This document shows, one piece after another, positions 1 to 8,174 of a DNA stretch of 64,000 nucleotides. Below the pieces are notes generated by a model. That model ran no database searches. It saw only the letters and a list, made by a program, of their open reading frames with translations, and was not told the DNA's origin. How positions within the stretch are numbered: the stretch's first letter is position 1; each line of letters starts with the position of its first letter. This stretch comes from Tissierella creatinini. Its GTDB lineage: Bacteria > Bacillota > Clostridia > Tissierellales > Tissierellaceae. A program made the position numbers and the translations under genes. The DNA lies in contig SUSS01000003.1 of assembly GCA_005046945.1 (NCBI GenBank), forward strand, positions 62,001-126,000, read 5' to 3'.

Positions 1-1
1 T

Positions 2-136
2 ATAGATTATGATATTGTCCTTCATGTAAGACCCGAGAAGATTGATGAAATCAAAACTCAAACATTAGATGGGCAAGAATATCTAGTAATACCAGTTAGC
101 GGGAATGAGAAAACTAGAATTCAAGAAATAAAGTAA
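2..136 (+). CDS. C-terminal end of an unrecognised protein (partial)
   Basis: An open frame enters from the left edge and runs 44 codons to a TAA at 134-136. The residues are charged and end in LVIPVSGNEKTRIQEIK. No motif is recognisable in so short a piece. It points towards the B12 operon but is separated from it by a strong promoter and a riboswitch, so it probably belongs to an upstream unit. The reading frame is the only long one in this stretch; the function is unknown. Confidence 0.55.
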   Translation: MDYDIVLHVRPEKIDEIKTQTLDGQEYLVIPVSGNEKTRIQEIK

Positions 137-173
137 GTTTAACTACACTCTTAATGTTATGCCTTGATGTTTA

Positions 174-202
174 TTGACAGGCCAGTCTTTGTATAGTATA
201 CT
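174..202 (+). promoter_or_regulatory. Promoter of the B12 operon
   Basis: TTGACA at 174-179 and TATACT at 197-202 are separated by exactly 17 bases, a near-consensus sigma-A promoter. Transcription would begin near 209, just before the cobalamin riboswitch. Confidence 0.8.
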
Positions 203-221
203 AAACATAAATTAAACAACT

Positions 222-386
222 TCGATATTGGTTCACTTTGTGATAATAGGGAATTAGGTTAAAATCCTAAACAGTCCTGCTGCCGTAATGAGAGAGCTGT
301 TTTATATGAAAACAACCACTGGACATAATCCGGGAAGGTTAAAAACAAGCAATGACCTCTAAGTCGGAATACCTGCCAATGTTATT
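222..386 (+). promoter_or_regulatory. Cobalamin riboswitch
   Basis: The conserved cobalamin aptamer blocks occur in order: GGGAATTAGGT with AATCC near 249-266, CAGTCCTGCTGCCGTAAT near 271-289, CCACTGG near 316-322, CGGGAAGG near 331-338, and AATGACCTCTAAGTCGGAAT followed by ACCTGCC near 351-377. It lies between a good promoter and an intrinsic terminator and precedes btuFCD, the usual target. Adenosylcobalamin binding should favour termination and switch B12 uptake off when the cofactor is plentiful. The exact ends of the outer stem are estimated. Confidence 0.93.
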
Positions 387-493
387 TGTGTAAAAACCGC
401 AAATACTATGCTCTACATGGATGGAGTGATAGCAATTCCAGCTAAATATTTGGATAGTTATAAATATATTCCAAAGTTTACTTTGTGGTTATT

Positions 494-523
494 ACGTTTC
501 AGATTATTCTGAGACGTTTTTTT
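494..523 (+). terminator. Riboswitch-controlled terminator
   Basis: Arms ACGTTTCAGA (494-503) and TCTGAGACGT (508-517) form a ten-pair stem with one G-U pair, followed by seven T. It sits between the cobalamin aptamer and btuF, as expected for the expression platform of a transcription-terminating riboswitch. Confidence 0.85.
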
Positions 524-579
524 ATAACCTAACACACCGAATTCGAATTGTTTAATCAATAAAAAACGGAGGAATAAAG

Positions 580-1518
580 ATGAAAAAACTTATTTTAAAT
601 GCTATTGTAGTAATTATGTTAGCATCAATTCTTGCTGCATGCTCTACACAACAACCCTCAGCAAGTCAAGACCCAGTTGCCAAAGAAACACCTTTGTCAT
701 TAACTGACCCGGCAGGCAACGAAATTATAATACCTGAAGAAATCAATTCAATCATATCCTTAGCTCCATCAAATACTGAAATCTTAATAGATTTAGGTTA
801 TAAAGACAAAATTATAGCAGCTGACACTCAGTCACAAATATTAGGGGTGTTGTCTGAGAATATCCCTTATATTGACTTGATGAATCCTGATGTTGAACAA
901 ATAATAGCCTTAAAACCAGACCTTGTATTAGCATCAGGCATGAGTATGGCAGAAGGCCAGGATCTCTTAAAACCTGTTTCTGATTTAGGAATAACTGTAG
1001 CATACATACCTTCAAGTGAAAGCATTGAACAAATTTACAATGATATAATGTTTATATCGAAGGTTGTAAAGGAAGAAAATAAAGGTCAAGAAATCGTAGA
1101 TAATATGAAATTAAAGATAGCTGATATAAAAGCTGTTGGAGATACTATAACCAATAAAAAATCAGTTTACTTTGAAATTGCAGCAGCTCCATCTATGTAT
1201 AGTTTCGGAAAAGGTGTATTTTTAAATGAAATGATCGAAATAATTGGAGCTAAAAATGCGCTAGGAGATCAAGAAAGTTGGATATCCGTTTCAGATGAAG
1301 CAGTTCTTGCTGCAAATCCAGATGTTATAATCACAAATGTAAGTTATATAGAAAATCCGGTTGATGAAATTAAATCCCGTTTAGGATGGGAATCCATAAA
1401 AGCAATACAAAATGATGAAGTATATTATGTTGATAATTTTAAAAGCTCCCTATCAAATCACAATATTGTAATAGCATTAGAGCAAATGGCTAAGGCTGTA
1501 TATCCTGATAAGTATTAA
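580..1518 (+). CDS. btuF: Cobalamin ABC transporter substrate-binding lipoprotein
   Basis: A 312-residue lipoprotein that captures corrinoids outside the membrane and passes them to the permease. Residues 1-20 form a signal peptide ending in lipobox LAAC with acylated Cys21. The mature part has the class III (helical-backbone) binding-protein layout, including LAPSNTEIL at 61-69, typical of BtuF/FecB-like proteins. GGAGG lies 5 bases before the ATG. The permease gene follows after 2 bases. The upstream cobalamin riboswitch makes a B12 substrate much more likely than siderophore or haem, which the fold alone would also allow. Confidence 0.92.
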   Translation: MKKLILNAIVVIMLASILAACSTQQPSASQDPVAKETPLSLTDPAGNEIIIPEEINSIISLAPSNTEILIDLGYKDKIIAADTQSQILGVLSENIPYIDLMNPDVEQIIALKPDLVLASGMSMAEGQDLLKPVSDLGITVAYIPSSESIEQIYNDIMFISKVVKEENKGQEIVDNMKLKIADIKAVGDTITNKKSVYFEIAAAPSMYSFGKGVFLNEMIEIIGAKNALGDQESWISVSDEAVLAANPDVIITNVSYIENPVDEIKSRLGWESIKAIQNDEVYYVDNFKSSLSNHNIVIALEQMAKAVYPDKY

Positions 1519-1520
1519 TT

Positions 1521-2543
1521 ATGAAAACAAAATTGTACATTCTTATCACTATTTTAATATGTATTATTGTTATTGTTATGGGGATAGGGATTGGAAGTGT
1601 CTATGTGACTCCGGAGGCTACTATTAATATTATAATGAACAAGCTATTCTCCACACCTTTATTAGAAGAAGTTCAAGAATCAGCGGTCTCCATAGTATGG
1701 AATCTAAGAATTCCAAGAACTCTACTGGCATTTATAGTGGGTGGAGCCTTGGCAGTAAGCGGAACCGTAATGCAATCAGTACTTAAGAATCCGCTTGCTT
1801 CCTCCTATACCTTAGGGGTTTCATCCGGAGCTTCAGTAGGAGCCGGGATAGTTATAATCACAGGAATAAGCCTTCCTTTTTTTAAAATGTTTACCCTTCC
1901 TTTATTTGGACTTATTTTTGGCTTAATGACCGTATTTCTTGCTGTAAGCTTCACTGCTAAACTGGACAAAAATATGTCTAACAATACAATTATATTGGTG
2001 GGTATGGTGTTTTCATTATTTATTAATGCAATTTTAACCTTGATGTCTGCTCTAGGAAGAGAACATATTCAACAGCTAATCTTCTGGCAAATGGGTAGCT
2101 TCTCTTCTAGAGAATGGTCAAGTGTAGCAATACTATTTCCAATAGTTATAATAGGCCTTATAGTCTTGATTAGATACTCTAGAGAGCTTGATTTATTGAC
2201 CTTTGGTGAAGATCAGGCTTATACTGTTGGGGTGGAGATAAATAAAATTAAATGGATTCTTCTTGGATTATCAGCTGCTCTAACAGGTAGTGCTATTTCT
2301 TTTGTAGGGGTAATTGGCTTTATTGATTTAATCGCTCCTCATGTAGTTAGAAGATTTTTTGGTTCCTCACATAGAATTGTTATTCCTATGTCTGTGCTTT
2401 TAGGTGGAGCATTTATGGTTCTATGTGACTTGATTGCAAGAACCATAATATCCCCTTCGGAACTGCCGGTTGGAGCAGTAACAGCCTTAGTTGGAGCACC
2501 ATTTTTCGCTTATGTTTACTTTTCAAAGAGAAAGGTGAGATAG
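1521..2543 (+). CDS. btuC: Cobalamin ABC transporter permease (FecCD family)
   Basis: A 340-residue, strongly hydrophobic inner-membrane permease of the FecCD/BtuC family. It has a first membrane helix at about residues 6-28 and a further eight or so helices. The family signatures NLRIPRTLLAFIVGGALAVSG (shown in part: residues about 61-80) and GVSSGASVGAG are present, and the conserved cytoplasmic loop near GFIDLIAPHVVRRFFG contacts the ATPase. It lies 2 bases after btuF and 1 base before btuD, so the three are surely co-translated. Length is normal for the family. Confidence 0.92.
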   Translation: MKTKLYILITILICIIVIVMGIGIGSVYVTPEATINIIMNKLFSTPLLEEVQESAVSIVWNLRIPRTLLAFIVGGALAVSGTVMQSVLKNPLASSYTLGVSSGASVGAGIVIITGISLPFFKMFTLPLFGLIFGLMTVFLAVSFTAKLDKNMSNNTIILVGMVFSLFINAILTLMSALGREHIQQLIFWQMGSFSSREWSSVAILFPIVIIGLIVLIRYSRELDLLTFGEDQAYTVGVEINKIKWILLGLSAALTGSAISFVGVIGFIDLIAPHVVRRFFGSSHRIVIPMSVLLGGAFMVLCDLIARTIISPSELPVGAVTALVGAPFFAYVYFSKRKVR

Positions 2544-2544
2544 T

Positions 2545-3315
2545 ATGTTAGAATTAAAAAATGTAAATACAGGCTATGATGGGAAAGACGTTATCCAGGA
2601 TATTTCTTTTACCCTTAATGATGGCCAAAACCTATGTATTATTGGTCCTAACGGTTGTGGAAAAACAACACTTATTAAAGCAATTGCAGGGCTTCTTCCA
2701 ATTGAGGGTCAAATTATTATAGACAATAAGGATATGAGGAAAATGAAAAGGCGTGAAATCGCAGGTAAAATAGCTGTAATGAGTCAGCTTTCCAATATAT
2801 TCTTTTCTTATACAGTCTATGAGACAGTCCTCCTTGGACGTTATTTACACATGAAAGGAGCATTTAAAGGGCCTTCTTCTTATGATAAGAACTGCGTAGA
2901 TAAGTGTTTAAAGGCTGTGGGTTTATTAAAACATAAGGATAGACAAATAAATACCCTATCAGGAGGACAACTTCAAAGGGTTTATCTTGCTCGAACACTA
3001 GCACAAGAACCTAGCATTATTCTACTGGATGAACCTACTAATCATCTGGACTTAAGATATCAAGCTGAACTAATAGACTATCTTAAGGAATGGTCCTCTA
3101 AAGATGGGAATTCCATAGTAGGTGTCTTGCACGATATAAATTTGGCATTGAAACTTGCTGATAACTTTTTAGTCCTTGATAAGGGCTATATTAAGTCCTA
3201 TGGAAGTGCAAGCAAGGCCGTGACAAACGACCTAATTAACAGCGTTTATGGAATGGATGTCGTAGGATTCATGATAGATTCCCTAAGAAAATGGGAAAGA
3301 ATAGCAAATTTTTAG
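2545..3315 (+). CDS. btuD: Cobalamin ABC transporter ATPase
   Basis: A 256-residue ABC ATPase that powers corrinoid import. Walker A GPNGCGKTT is at residues 34-42, a Q-loop near MSQL at 79-82, the signature LSGGQ at 138-142, Walker B with IILLDEP at 158-164, and the switch histidine in VLHDIN near 195. It starts right after btuC. The order binding protein, permease, ATPase is complete, so this is a self-sufficient importer. Confidence 0.93.
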   Translation: MLELKNVNTGYDGKDVIQDISFTLNDGQNLCIIGPNGCGKTTLIKAIAGLLPIEGQIIIDNKDMRKMKRREIAGKIAVMSQLSNIFFSYTVYETVLLGRYLHMKGAFKGPSSYDKNCVDKCLKAVGLLKHKDRQINTLSGGQLQRVYLARTLAQEPSIILLDEPTNHLDLRYQAELIDYLKEWSSKDGNSIVGVLHDINLALKLADNFLVLDKGYIKSYGSASKAVTNDLINSVYGMDVVGFMIDSLRKWERIANF

Positions 3316-3325
3316 AGGTGAAAAG

Positions 3326-3859
3326 ATGAAAAAAGATATATATAGAAGTAAATATGAGTCATATCCTTTTTTGAACGATGAAGCCCAAGACCTAAGATGT
3401 GATTTTGAAATTTTAACTGATGAGATATCAAGCATAATTGGCCTTCTTAGAGCTAAGATCGAAGATGAAGAACTTCAGGCTGAACTGCTAAAAATATGCG
3501 AGCTAGTATATCATATAAACCCTTCCCTCCGTACCTTTGTTTCAGTCACTGAAGAAGAACTACTATGGGTGGAGAACACTACCAATAGACTGTATGATGA
3601 AGTAAAAGGCAGATGTAAGAAGTTCGTTCTAAATCAAGGCTGCGAAAGCGCGTGCCTATCTCATGTACTGAGAAGTAAGTTCAAGGCATTAGTCAGGATG
3701 CTTTATAGACATAATTATAGTGGTAATGAGGTCCCAAATATATTATTTGACTTTGCAAATATCTTATCTGGATATTTCTTTAATTTGGCTCTTAAGTTAA
3801 ATCAAATCAATAATATAGATGAAGTGGAATTTGTAAGTAGAAACTACAGACAGGAGTAG
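3326..3859 (+). CDS. PduO-type cobalamin adenosyltransferase relative, active site altered
   Basis: A 177-residue, mostly helical protein. The stretch from residue 23 (DLRCDFEILTDEISSIIGLL) and the C-terminal helices from about 100 (FVLNQGCESACLSHVLR) match the layout of PduO/MMAB ATP:cob(I)alamin adenosyltransferases. In the family the helix continues with a CRRAER-type segment carrying catalytic Arg and Glu; here the equivalent segment reads FKALVR, so the Glu and one Arg are replaced. It sits 10 bases after btuD in a riboswitch-controlled operon, so a corrinoid role is very likely. It may be a corrinoid-binding or chaperone relative rather than a normal adenosyltransferase. GAGGTG precedes the ATG. 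Confidence 0.65.
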   Translation: MKKDIYRSKYESYPFLNDEAQDLRCDFEILTDEISSIIGLLRAKIEDEELQAELLKICELVYHINPSLRTFVSVTEEELLWVENTTNRLYDEVKGRCKKFVLNQGCESACLSHVLRSKFKALVRMLYRHNYSGNEVPNILFDFANILSGYFFNLALKLNQINNIDEVEFVSRNYRQE

Positions 3860-3864
3860 AGGCT

Positions 3865-4524
3865 ATGACTAATTTAAAGGGTAAGAAATTTGTAGCATCA
3901 TACAGCAGTGGAAAGGATAGTACATTAGCTATATATAGAGCCATATCTCAAGGGTTGATTCCAATGGAACTAATTATAACTTATAATGTAGATAAGGAGA
4001 GATCATGGTTTCATGGTATACCACAACATGTATTAGATAATATATCTAAGCAAATAGATATACCAATATCCTTAATAAAAACAAAAGGTGAAGAGTATGA
4101 GAAAAACTTTGAAGCCAAACTATTAGATGCTAAGAAAAAGGGTGCTGAAGTCTGCATCTTTGGAGATATAGATTTAGAAGCACACTTAGAATGGTGTACC
4201 GATAGGTGTAAAGCCGTAGGATTGGAAGCCTACTTTCCCCTGTGGAAAGAATCAAGAAAAAGCCTAGTATATGAATTTATAGACCTAGGCTTTAAGACCA
4301 TAATAACCGTAGTCGATAGTTCAAGGATGCCAGAAGATTTTGTAGGTAAGATTTTGACACGGGAAGTAGCTGCTGAAATTGAGAAATCAGGGGCGGATAT
4401 CTGCGGTGAAAATGGAGAATATCATACCTTTGTCTTTGATGGACCTCTATTTAAGAATAAAGTAGAATTTGAAATCGGAGAAATTATAAGAATTGATAAT
4501 TTTACAATAGCACCTATTCAATAA
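3865..4524 (+). CDS. Dph6-like ATP pyrophosphatase (PP-loop, ATP_bind_4 family)
   Basis: A 219-residue member of the ATP_bind_4 family, whose eukaryotic and archaeal members (Dph6) amidate diphthine. The N-terminal PP-loop SSGKDST is at residues 14-20 and the family C-terminal signature GENGEYHTFVFDGPLF is near 180-195. Bacteria do not make diphthamide, so the substrate must differ. Placement 5 bases after the adenosyltransferase relative, under a cobalamin riboswitch, suggests an ATP-dependent amidation or ligation in corrinoid salvage. That last step is inference from context only. Confidence 0.75.
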   Translation: MTNLKGKKFVASYSSGKDSTLAIYRAISQGLIPMELIITYNVDKERSWFHGIPQHVLDNISKQIDIPISLIKTKGEEYEKNFEAKLLDAKKKGAEVCIFGDIDLEAHLEWCTDRCKAVGLEAYFPLWKESRKSLVYEFIDLGFKTIITVVDSSRMPEDFVGKILTREVAAEIEKSGADICGENGEYHTFVFDGPLFKNKVEFEIGEIIRIDNFTIAPIQ

Positions 4525-4540
4525 GCTTTGGAGGGTAAAT

Positions 4541-4723
4541 ATGAGTAAAAAAACAAATTGTGATACTTGCGCCAACTATGATTATGATGATGAATACAAT
4601 ACCTATATTTGTATGATGAATCTAGATCAAGATGAAATGGAGAAATTTGTTAACTATAACCTTGACAATTGTCCCTACTACAAGACTTATGATGAATATG
4701 CAACTGTTAGAAAACAAATTTAA
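4541..4723 (+). CDS. Small Cys-rich protein (DUF6472-like)
   Basis: A 60-residue acidic protein with Cys at 7, 10 and 24 and a CPYY near residue 44, arranged like a small metal-binding finger. It resembles the DUF6472 group of clostridial small proteins. GGAGGG precedes the ATG. It is the last gene of the B12 operon, 16 bases after the Dph6-like gene and before a terminator. Function unknown. Confidence 0.7.
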   Translation: MSKKTNCDTCANYDYDDEYNTYICMMNLDQDEMEKFVNYNLDNCPYYKTYDEYATVRKQI

Positions 4724-4735
4724 ATTAATTTTGAA

Positions 4736-4767
4736 AAGCTCCTGAAAATATATCAGGAGCTTCTATT
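4736..4767 (+). terminator. Terminator of the B12 operon
   Basis: AAGCTCCTGA (4736-4745) and TCAGGAGCTT (4753-4762) form a perfect ten-pair stem with a seven-base loop, followed by a T-rich run. The next gene, aroD, converges from the other strand. Confidence 0.85.
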
Positions 4768-4798
4768 TTGAAACGAAAATAACCCCGTCCTCACTGTT

Positions 4799-5563
4799 TC
4801 ACTCCAAAGCATCATGGACAATCTGCAAAGCCTGCTTTAACTCTTCTACAGGTACTTGCCCCGGTGCTGAGACTCGGCCCACAGACCCAAAGGTCATAGA
4901 GGAACCAAATAACTCTCCGGATAATCTGCTTATAACTCCTAAGGGACCCATAGCCATGGTTATTATAGGCCGGTCTGCATATTTGGTATGCATTTCATTC
5001 GTAGCAGAAAGCAGAGTAAGAACATCCTCCTCTGAATTTGGCATGACTGCAATCTTTGGAATATCCGCATCCATTTCTTGCATCTTTCTTAATCTAGAGA
5101 CTATTTCATCCTTGTCTGGGGTCTTATTAAAATCATGATTTGAACCTATGACTAATACACCTGCTTTATGGATATTTTTAATATTTTCCTTCGCTACATC
5201 TTCATTCATAAAGATTTCAACATCAACTATATCAGCATATCCGGACTCTGCAGCTGCCTTGTTTAAAGCTGTATATTCTTTATCCGAAATTGTTTTCTCC
5301 CCTCCTTCACTTTTGCTTCTAAATGTAAATATCAGGGGCCTAGTATCTAATTCATATCTAAGTTTTCTTAATATATCTATTATTTCCGGTAAGTTAAGGG
5401 GATCTTCATAGAAATCCACTCTCCATTCAACAATATCAAATCCCATTCCCTTAAGGCTCAAAGCCTTCTTAATTATGTCTTCACTGGTATTTTCTACAAT
5501 AGGTACTATAATCTTTGGCATGCCTTCACCAATTCTGATGTCCTTTAGATTAATCACTTTCAT
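4799..5563 (-). CDS. aroD: 3-dehydroquinate dehydratase, type I
   Basis: A 254-residue class I dehydroquinase (shikimate pathway, 3-dehydroquinate to 3-dehydroshikimate through a Schiff base). All active-site residues fall at the same numbers as in the E. coli enzyme: Glu46, Arg48, Arg82, Glu86, His143, Schiff-base Lys170, Arg213, Ser232 and Gln236. GGAGTTG precedes the ATG. It is the last gene of the pgeF-lrgA-lrgB-aroD unit, 28 bases after lrgB. aroE lies far away at 35-36 kb. Confidence 0.96.
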   Translation of the reverse strand: MKVINLKDIRIGEGMPKIIVPIVENTSEDIIKKALSLKGMGFDIVEWRVDFYEDPLNLPEIIDILRKLRYELDTRPLIFTFRSKSEGGEKTISDKEYTALNKAAAESGYADIVDVEIFMNEDVAKENIKNIHKAGVLVIGSNHDFNKTPDKDEIVSRLRKMQEMDADIPKIAVMPNSEEDVLTLLSATNEMHTKYADRPIITMAMGPLGVISRLSGELFGSSMTFGSVGRVSAPGQVPVEELKQALQIVHDALE

Positions 5564-5591
5564 CTATTCAACTCCTTCCATATACTGCCAC

Positions 5592-6287
5592 TTAAAAAAT
5601 CAATTTAATAAATAAAGGAATTAAAAATACCATTATAACTCCCGCTATGGTTATGGCAGCCGATGACATGGCACCTTCCTTCTCGCCAAGTTCCATGGCC
5701 TTTGCTGTACCAATGACATGGGAATTAGTTCCTAATGCGATTCCTTTTATTATTGGATTATCGATCTTCAAAATCTTAAATATAAATTCCGATACTACAT
5801 AACCGGTTACCCCTGCTACTACAATAAGCACCAAGCTTATCTCAGGTACTCCCCCAATCATATCCGATATGGCATAGCCTATAGCCGATGTTACTGATTT
5901 TGGAAGTAAGGATAATCTTATCTGATGGCTGAGTCCAAAGATTCTGCTTAATATTAGAGCAGATAGGAGTCCGGTTAAAAGTCCTCCTAATATCCCAGCT
6001 AGAATCCCTATTAGGTTTTCTCTGATTATTCTTAAGTTCTTATAAAGGGGTATAGCAAAGGAAACTGTAGCAGGCCCGACAAAAAAGCTTACAATGCTTC
6101 CACCTAATTTATAATTTTTATAATCAATATCACCTATTAATAATACTCCAATAATTATTAGGCTTCCTGTAATAAGTGGTGATAACAACTTGATTTTCGT
6201 CTTCTTTTGAAGATATTTACCTAGCTCATATGAAATCAAAGTAAGACCCACACCAAAGGCCGGATTTTTAAATAATTCATTTACCAT
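5592..6287 (-). CDS. lrgB: LrgB/YohK-family membrane protein
   Basis: A 231-residue polytopic protein of the LrgB (CidB/YohK) family. Typical segments are NPAFGVGLTLISYELG near the start, a central GPATVSFAIPLYKN, LPKSVTSAIGYAISDMIGG near 130, and the C-terminal GLALGTNSHVIGTAKA-like run. LrgAB pairs were first linked to murein hydrolase control and were later shown in Bacillus and Streptococcus to take up pyruvate. The lrgA partner lies 10 bases upstream. Which role applies here cannot be read from sequence. GGAGAT precedes the ATG. Confidence 0.9.
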   Translation of the reverse strand: MVNELFKNPAFGVGLTLISYELGKYLQKKTKIKLLSPLITGSLIIIGVLLIGDIDYKNYKLGGSIVSFFVGPATVSFAIPLYKNLRIIRENLIGILAGILGGLLTGLLSALILSRIFGLSHQIRLSLLPKSVTSAIGYAISDMIGGVPEISLVLIVVAGVTGYVVSEFIFKILKIDNPIIKGIALGTNSHVIGTAKAMELGEKEGAMSSAAITIAGVIMVFLIPLFIKLIF

Positions 6288-6297
6288 AGCTTATCTC

Positions 6298-6645
6298 CTA
6301 AATGTCTTTCTTTCTGTTAAAAATCAACTTCATAACAAATGCAGAGGTGAAAAGGGAAACTGTTGTTGAAATCACAACTATTAGAATAGTAATCAAGAAT
6401 TTACCTTGGAATAAATCTACGCTGTCTATAATCCCTATTGCCAAAGGCAAAATAAATAATGAAATATCTCCCTGCAGCACATCTGAAGCCTTTTCAACTT
6501 TTTCTAATTTAATAACCCTTGTCAGCAAGAGGATTAATAATATCAGCATCCCGATAATTGAAGCAGGAATTGGTAGACCAAGTCCAACTTCAATCATATA
6601 GGATATAGCCAGTATTGATACGATTATTGTAAATTGCTTTATCAT
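6298..6645 (-). CDS. lrgA: LrgA/CidA-family membrane protein
   Basis: A 115-residue protein with four predicted membrane helices. The family signature GLPIPASIIGMLILLILL is near residues 22-40 and the FILPLAIGII segment is in the middle. LrgA is the small partner of LrgB (pyruvate uptake or holin-like control of autolysis). The pair is adjacent and in the usual A-B order. No LytST or LytTR regulator gene is nearby. Confidence 0.9.
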   Translation of the reverse strand: MIKQFTIIVSILAISYMIEVGLGLPIPASIIGMLILLILLLTRVIKLEKVEKASDVLQGDISLFILPLAIGIIDSVDLFQGKFLITILIVVISTTVSLFTSAFVMKLIFNRKKDI

Positions 6646-6665
6646 TAAAAACTCAAATCCTTTTC

Positions 6666-7445
6666 TTAGTCTAATATTGATATTGCTCCCATAAGTCCAA
6701 AATCAGCCTTGTCTCTTCTATATGAATGTAAGAGATTCTCATGGGCAAAAGTCGACAAATCGACAATTGTTAGGTTTTCTTCCTTGATTCCTTTCTCAAG
6801 AAGTATCCTTTTATTGGTAGTGTGGAGGTCGATTAGGAACTTATTATCATTTTTTTGTCTAATAATATCCTTATGAAAGTCGAACTCTTCCTTGAACTGG
6901 TCCGCTACATCAGACTCTACCTCGAAATCATATTTTCCTATAGTAGGACCTAGTATTGCTATAATAGCCTCAGGATTAGAATCATATTTATCCACCATTA
7001 AATCCACTCCAACGGCCCCTATTCTTTGAAGGGTTCCCTTCCAGCCTGAATGAATATTTGCTTGAACTCTTTTTACTGGGTCGAATAAAATTATAGGAGT
7101 ACAATCTGCAAATCTGGATATTAAAGCTATGCCCTCTATATCTGTAATAAGTCCATCTGTATCATAAAATACCTTCCCGGTGTCATAAAAGCTACCTTGA
7201 TTTAAATTGGTAATGCACTCTATATTTGCTCCATGGACCTGATAACCTGAATATCTTTCCTTAGGCTTAACTCCCATAAAATCGAATATCATGTTGAAAT
7301 TATTGTTGATGCTATCGACATCCCCATTGGTCTTAAGCCCTATATCCATATCCTTAGTGGTAATGCAAAGGTTAAGTCCATAGTTCTTTAATTCCGGTAT
7401 TACTACATATCTGTGATTGTCCTTCGTTACTATTTTATAATCCAT
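6666..7445 (-). CDS. pgeF: Purine nucleoside phosphorylase / PgeF (YfiH) family
   Basis: A 259-residue YfiH/PgeF (formerly DUF152) protein. The metal and catalytic triad is present: His71 (QVHGA), Cys115 (FADCTP) and His132 (IHSGWKG). Family members have been reported to phosphorolyse or deaminate purine nucleosides and to edit peptidoglycan precursors. A nucleoside role would suit the purine island that ends just upstream, but this gene has its own promoter (7473-7501). GGAGG precedes the ATG. Confidence 0.88.
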   Translation of the reverse strand: MDYKIVTKDNHRYVVIPELKNYGLNLCITTKDMDIGLKTNGDVDSINNNFNMIFDFMGVKPKERYSGYQVHGANIECITNLNQGSFYDTGKVFYDTDGLITDIEGIALISRFADCTPIILFDPVKRVQANIHSGWKGTLQRIGAVGVDLMVDKYDSNPEAIIAILGPTIGKYDFEVESDVADQFKEEFDFHKDIIRQKNDNKFLIDLHTTNKRILLEKGIKEENLTIVDLSTFAHENLLHSYRRDKADFGLMGAISILD

Positions 7446-7472
7446 AAAATCCTCCTAGAAGCTAATGAATAT

Positions 7473-7501
7473 ATTATACAAAATTAAGAGTCAAATAACA
7501 A
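7473..7501 (-). promoter_or_regulatory. Promoter of the pgeF-lrgA-lrgB-aroD unit
   Basis: On the minus strand TTGTTA (7501-7496) and TATAAT (7478-7473) are 17 bases apart, about 28 bases upstream of the pgeF ATG. It separates the housekeeping unit from the purine operon. Confidence 0.65.
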
Positions 7502-7512
7502 TGCGACTGAAT

Positions 7513-8079
7513 TTATTCACTTATTCGTTTCAAGTCCTCCATAGTATCTATATCTATTCCTAGAAACTCATCATCATAATAAATTCTTTTAACCAAATTA
7601 TTATTCTCTTCTATGATTTCTCTACCACCTTTATCTCCTTTAACAATAAGAAGGCCTTCTCTAAACATTGGTGGGAAGATTATCGGCATACCAAATTTAT
7701 TGTTATAGAAAGGTATTATAATTTTATTTTCTTTTTCATATTCCATAATGAGATTGTCTATAACCTCAGAGCTTAAATAGGGTTGGTCAGCCACCAGAAA
7801 CATATAGGCATTTTCCTTTTTTGCATTTTCTACTCCTAGTTTTACAGCTGCAGATTGTCCATCCTTGGCATTAGGGTTATATATAGTTTTTATATAGTGT
7901 TTCATACCTATTTCCTTTATTTCATCCAATCTATAGATTAGAATTATCTCATCTAATAGGGAGGCCTTACAGGCCTTAATTACCCTTTCTATAACCTTTA
8001 GGCCATCGACTTCCAACATTAGCTTATTTCTTCCCAGCCTGGTTGAAAAGCCTGAAGCCATAATTATACCACTGACCAT
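7513..8079 (-). CDS. mocA: MocA-like molybdopterin nucleotidyltransferase
   Basis: A 188-residue NTP-transferase-fold protein. The N-terminal loop GIIMASGFSTRLGRNKLM and VADQPYLS near residue 100 match MocA, the CTP:molybdopterin cytidylyltransferase that finishes the cofactor of xanthine dehydrogenase-type enzymes. A GTG three codons upstream is possible; the ATG at 8079 is preferred because AGAGGTG is spaced 6 bases from it. It is the last gene of the purine operon, 95 bases after the molybdenum subunits. The MobA (GTP) activity cannot be excluded from sequence alone. Confidence 0.82.
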   Translation of the reverse strand: MVSGIIMASGFSTRLGRNKLMLEVDGLKVIERVIKACKASLLDEIILIYRLDEIKEIGMKHYIKTIYNPNAKDGQSAAVKLGVENAKKENAYMFLVADQPYLSSEVIDNLIMEYEKENKIIIPFYNNKFGMPIIFPPMFREGLLIVKGDKGGREIIEENNNLVKRIYYDDEFLGIDIDTMEDLKRISE

Positions 8080-8104
8080 CTTGTTCACCTCTTAACAAAA
8101 ATGA

Positions 8105-8137
8105 AGGTAATTATTTTAATAATAATTACCTCGTTAT
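8105..8137 (-). repeat. Hairpin carrying the ATAACGAG repeat end (copy F)
   Basis: GGTAATTATT and AATAATTACC (8105-8114, 8121-8130) form a perfect ten-pair stem. On the minus strand it is entered through ATAACGAG, the conserved start of the dispersed repeat family. It lies between the molybdenum subunit gene and mocA. No T run follows directly, so it is a poor terminator. Confidence 0.55.
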
Positions 8138-8174
8138 ATCACTAATTAATATAATTAAATCCAATTCCAGGGCT

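Noticed and set aside
8105..8137. A terminator between the molybdenum genes and mocA
   Set aside because: The stem is perfect but AT-only and no T run follows directly; it is better explained as part of the repeat family.
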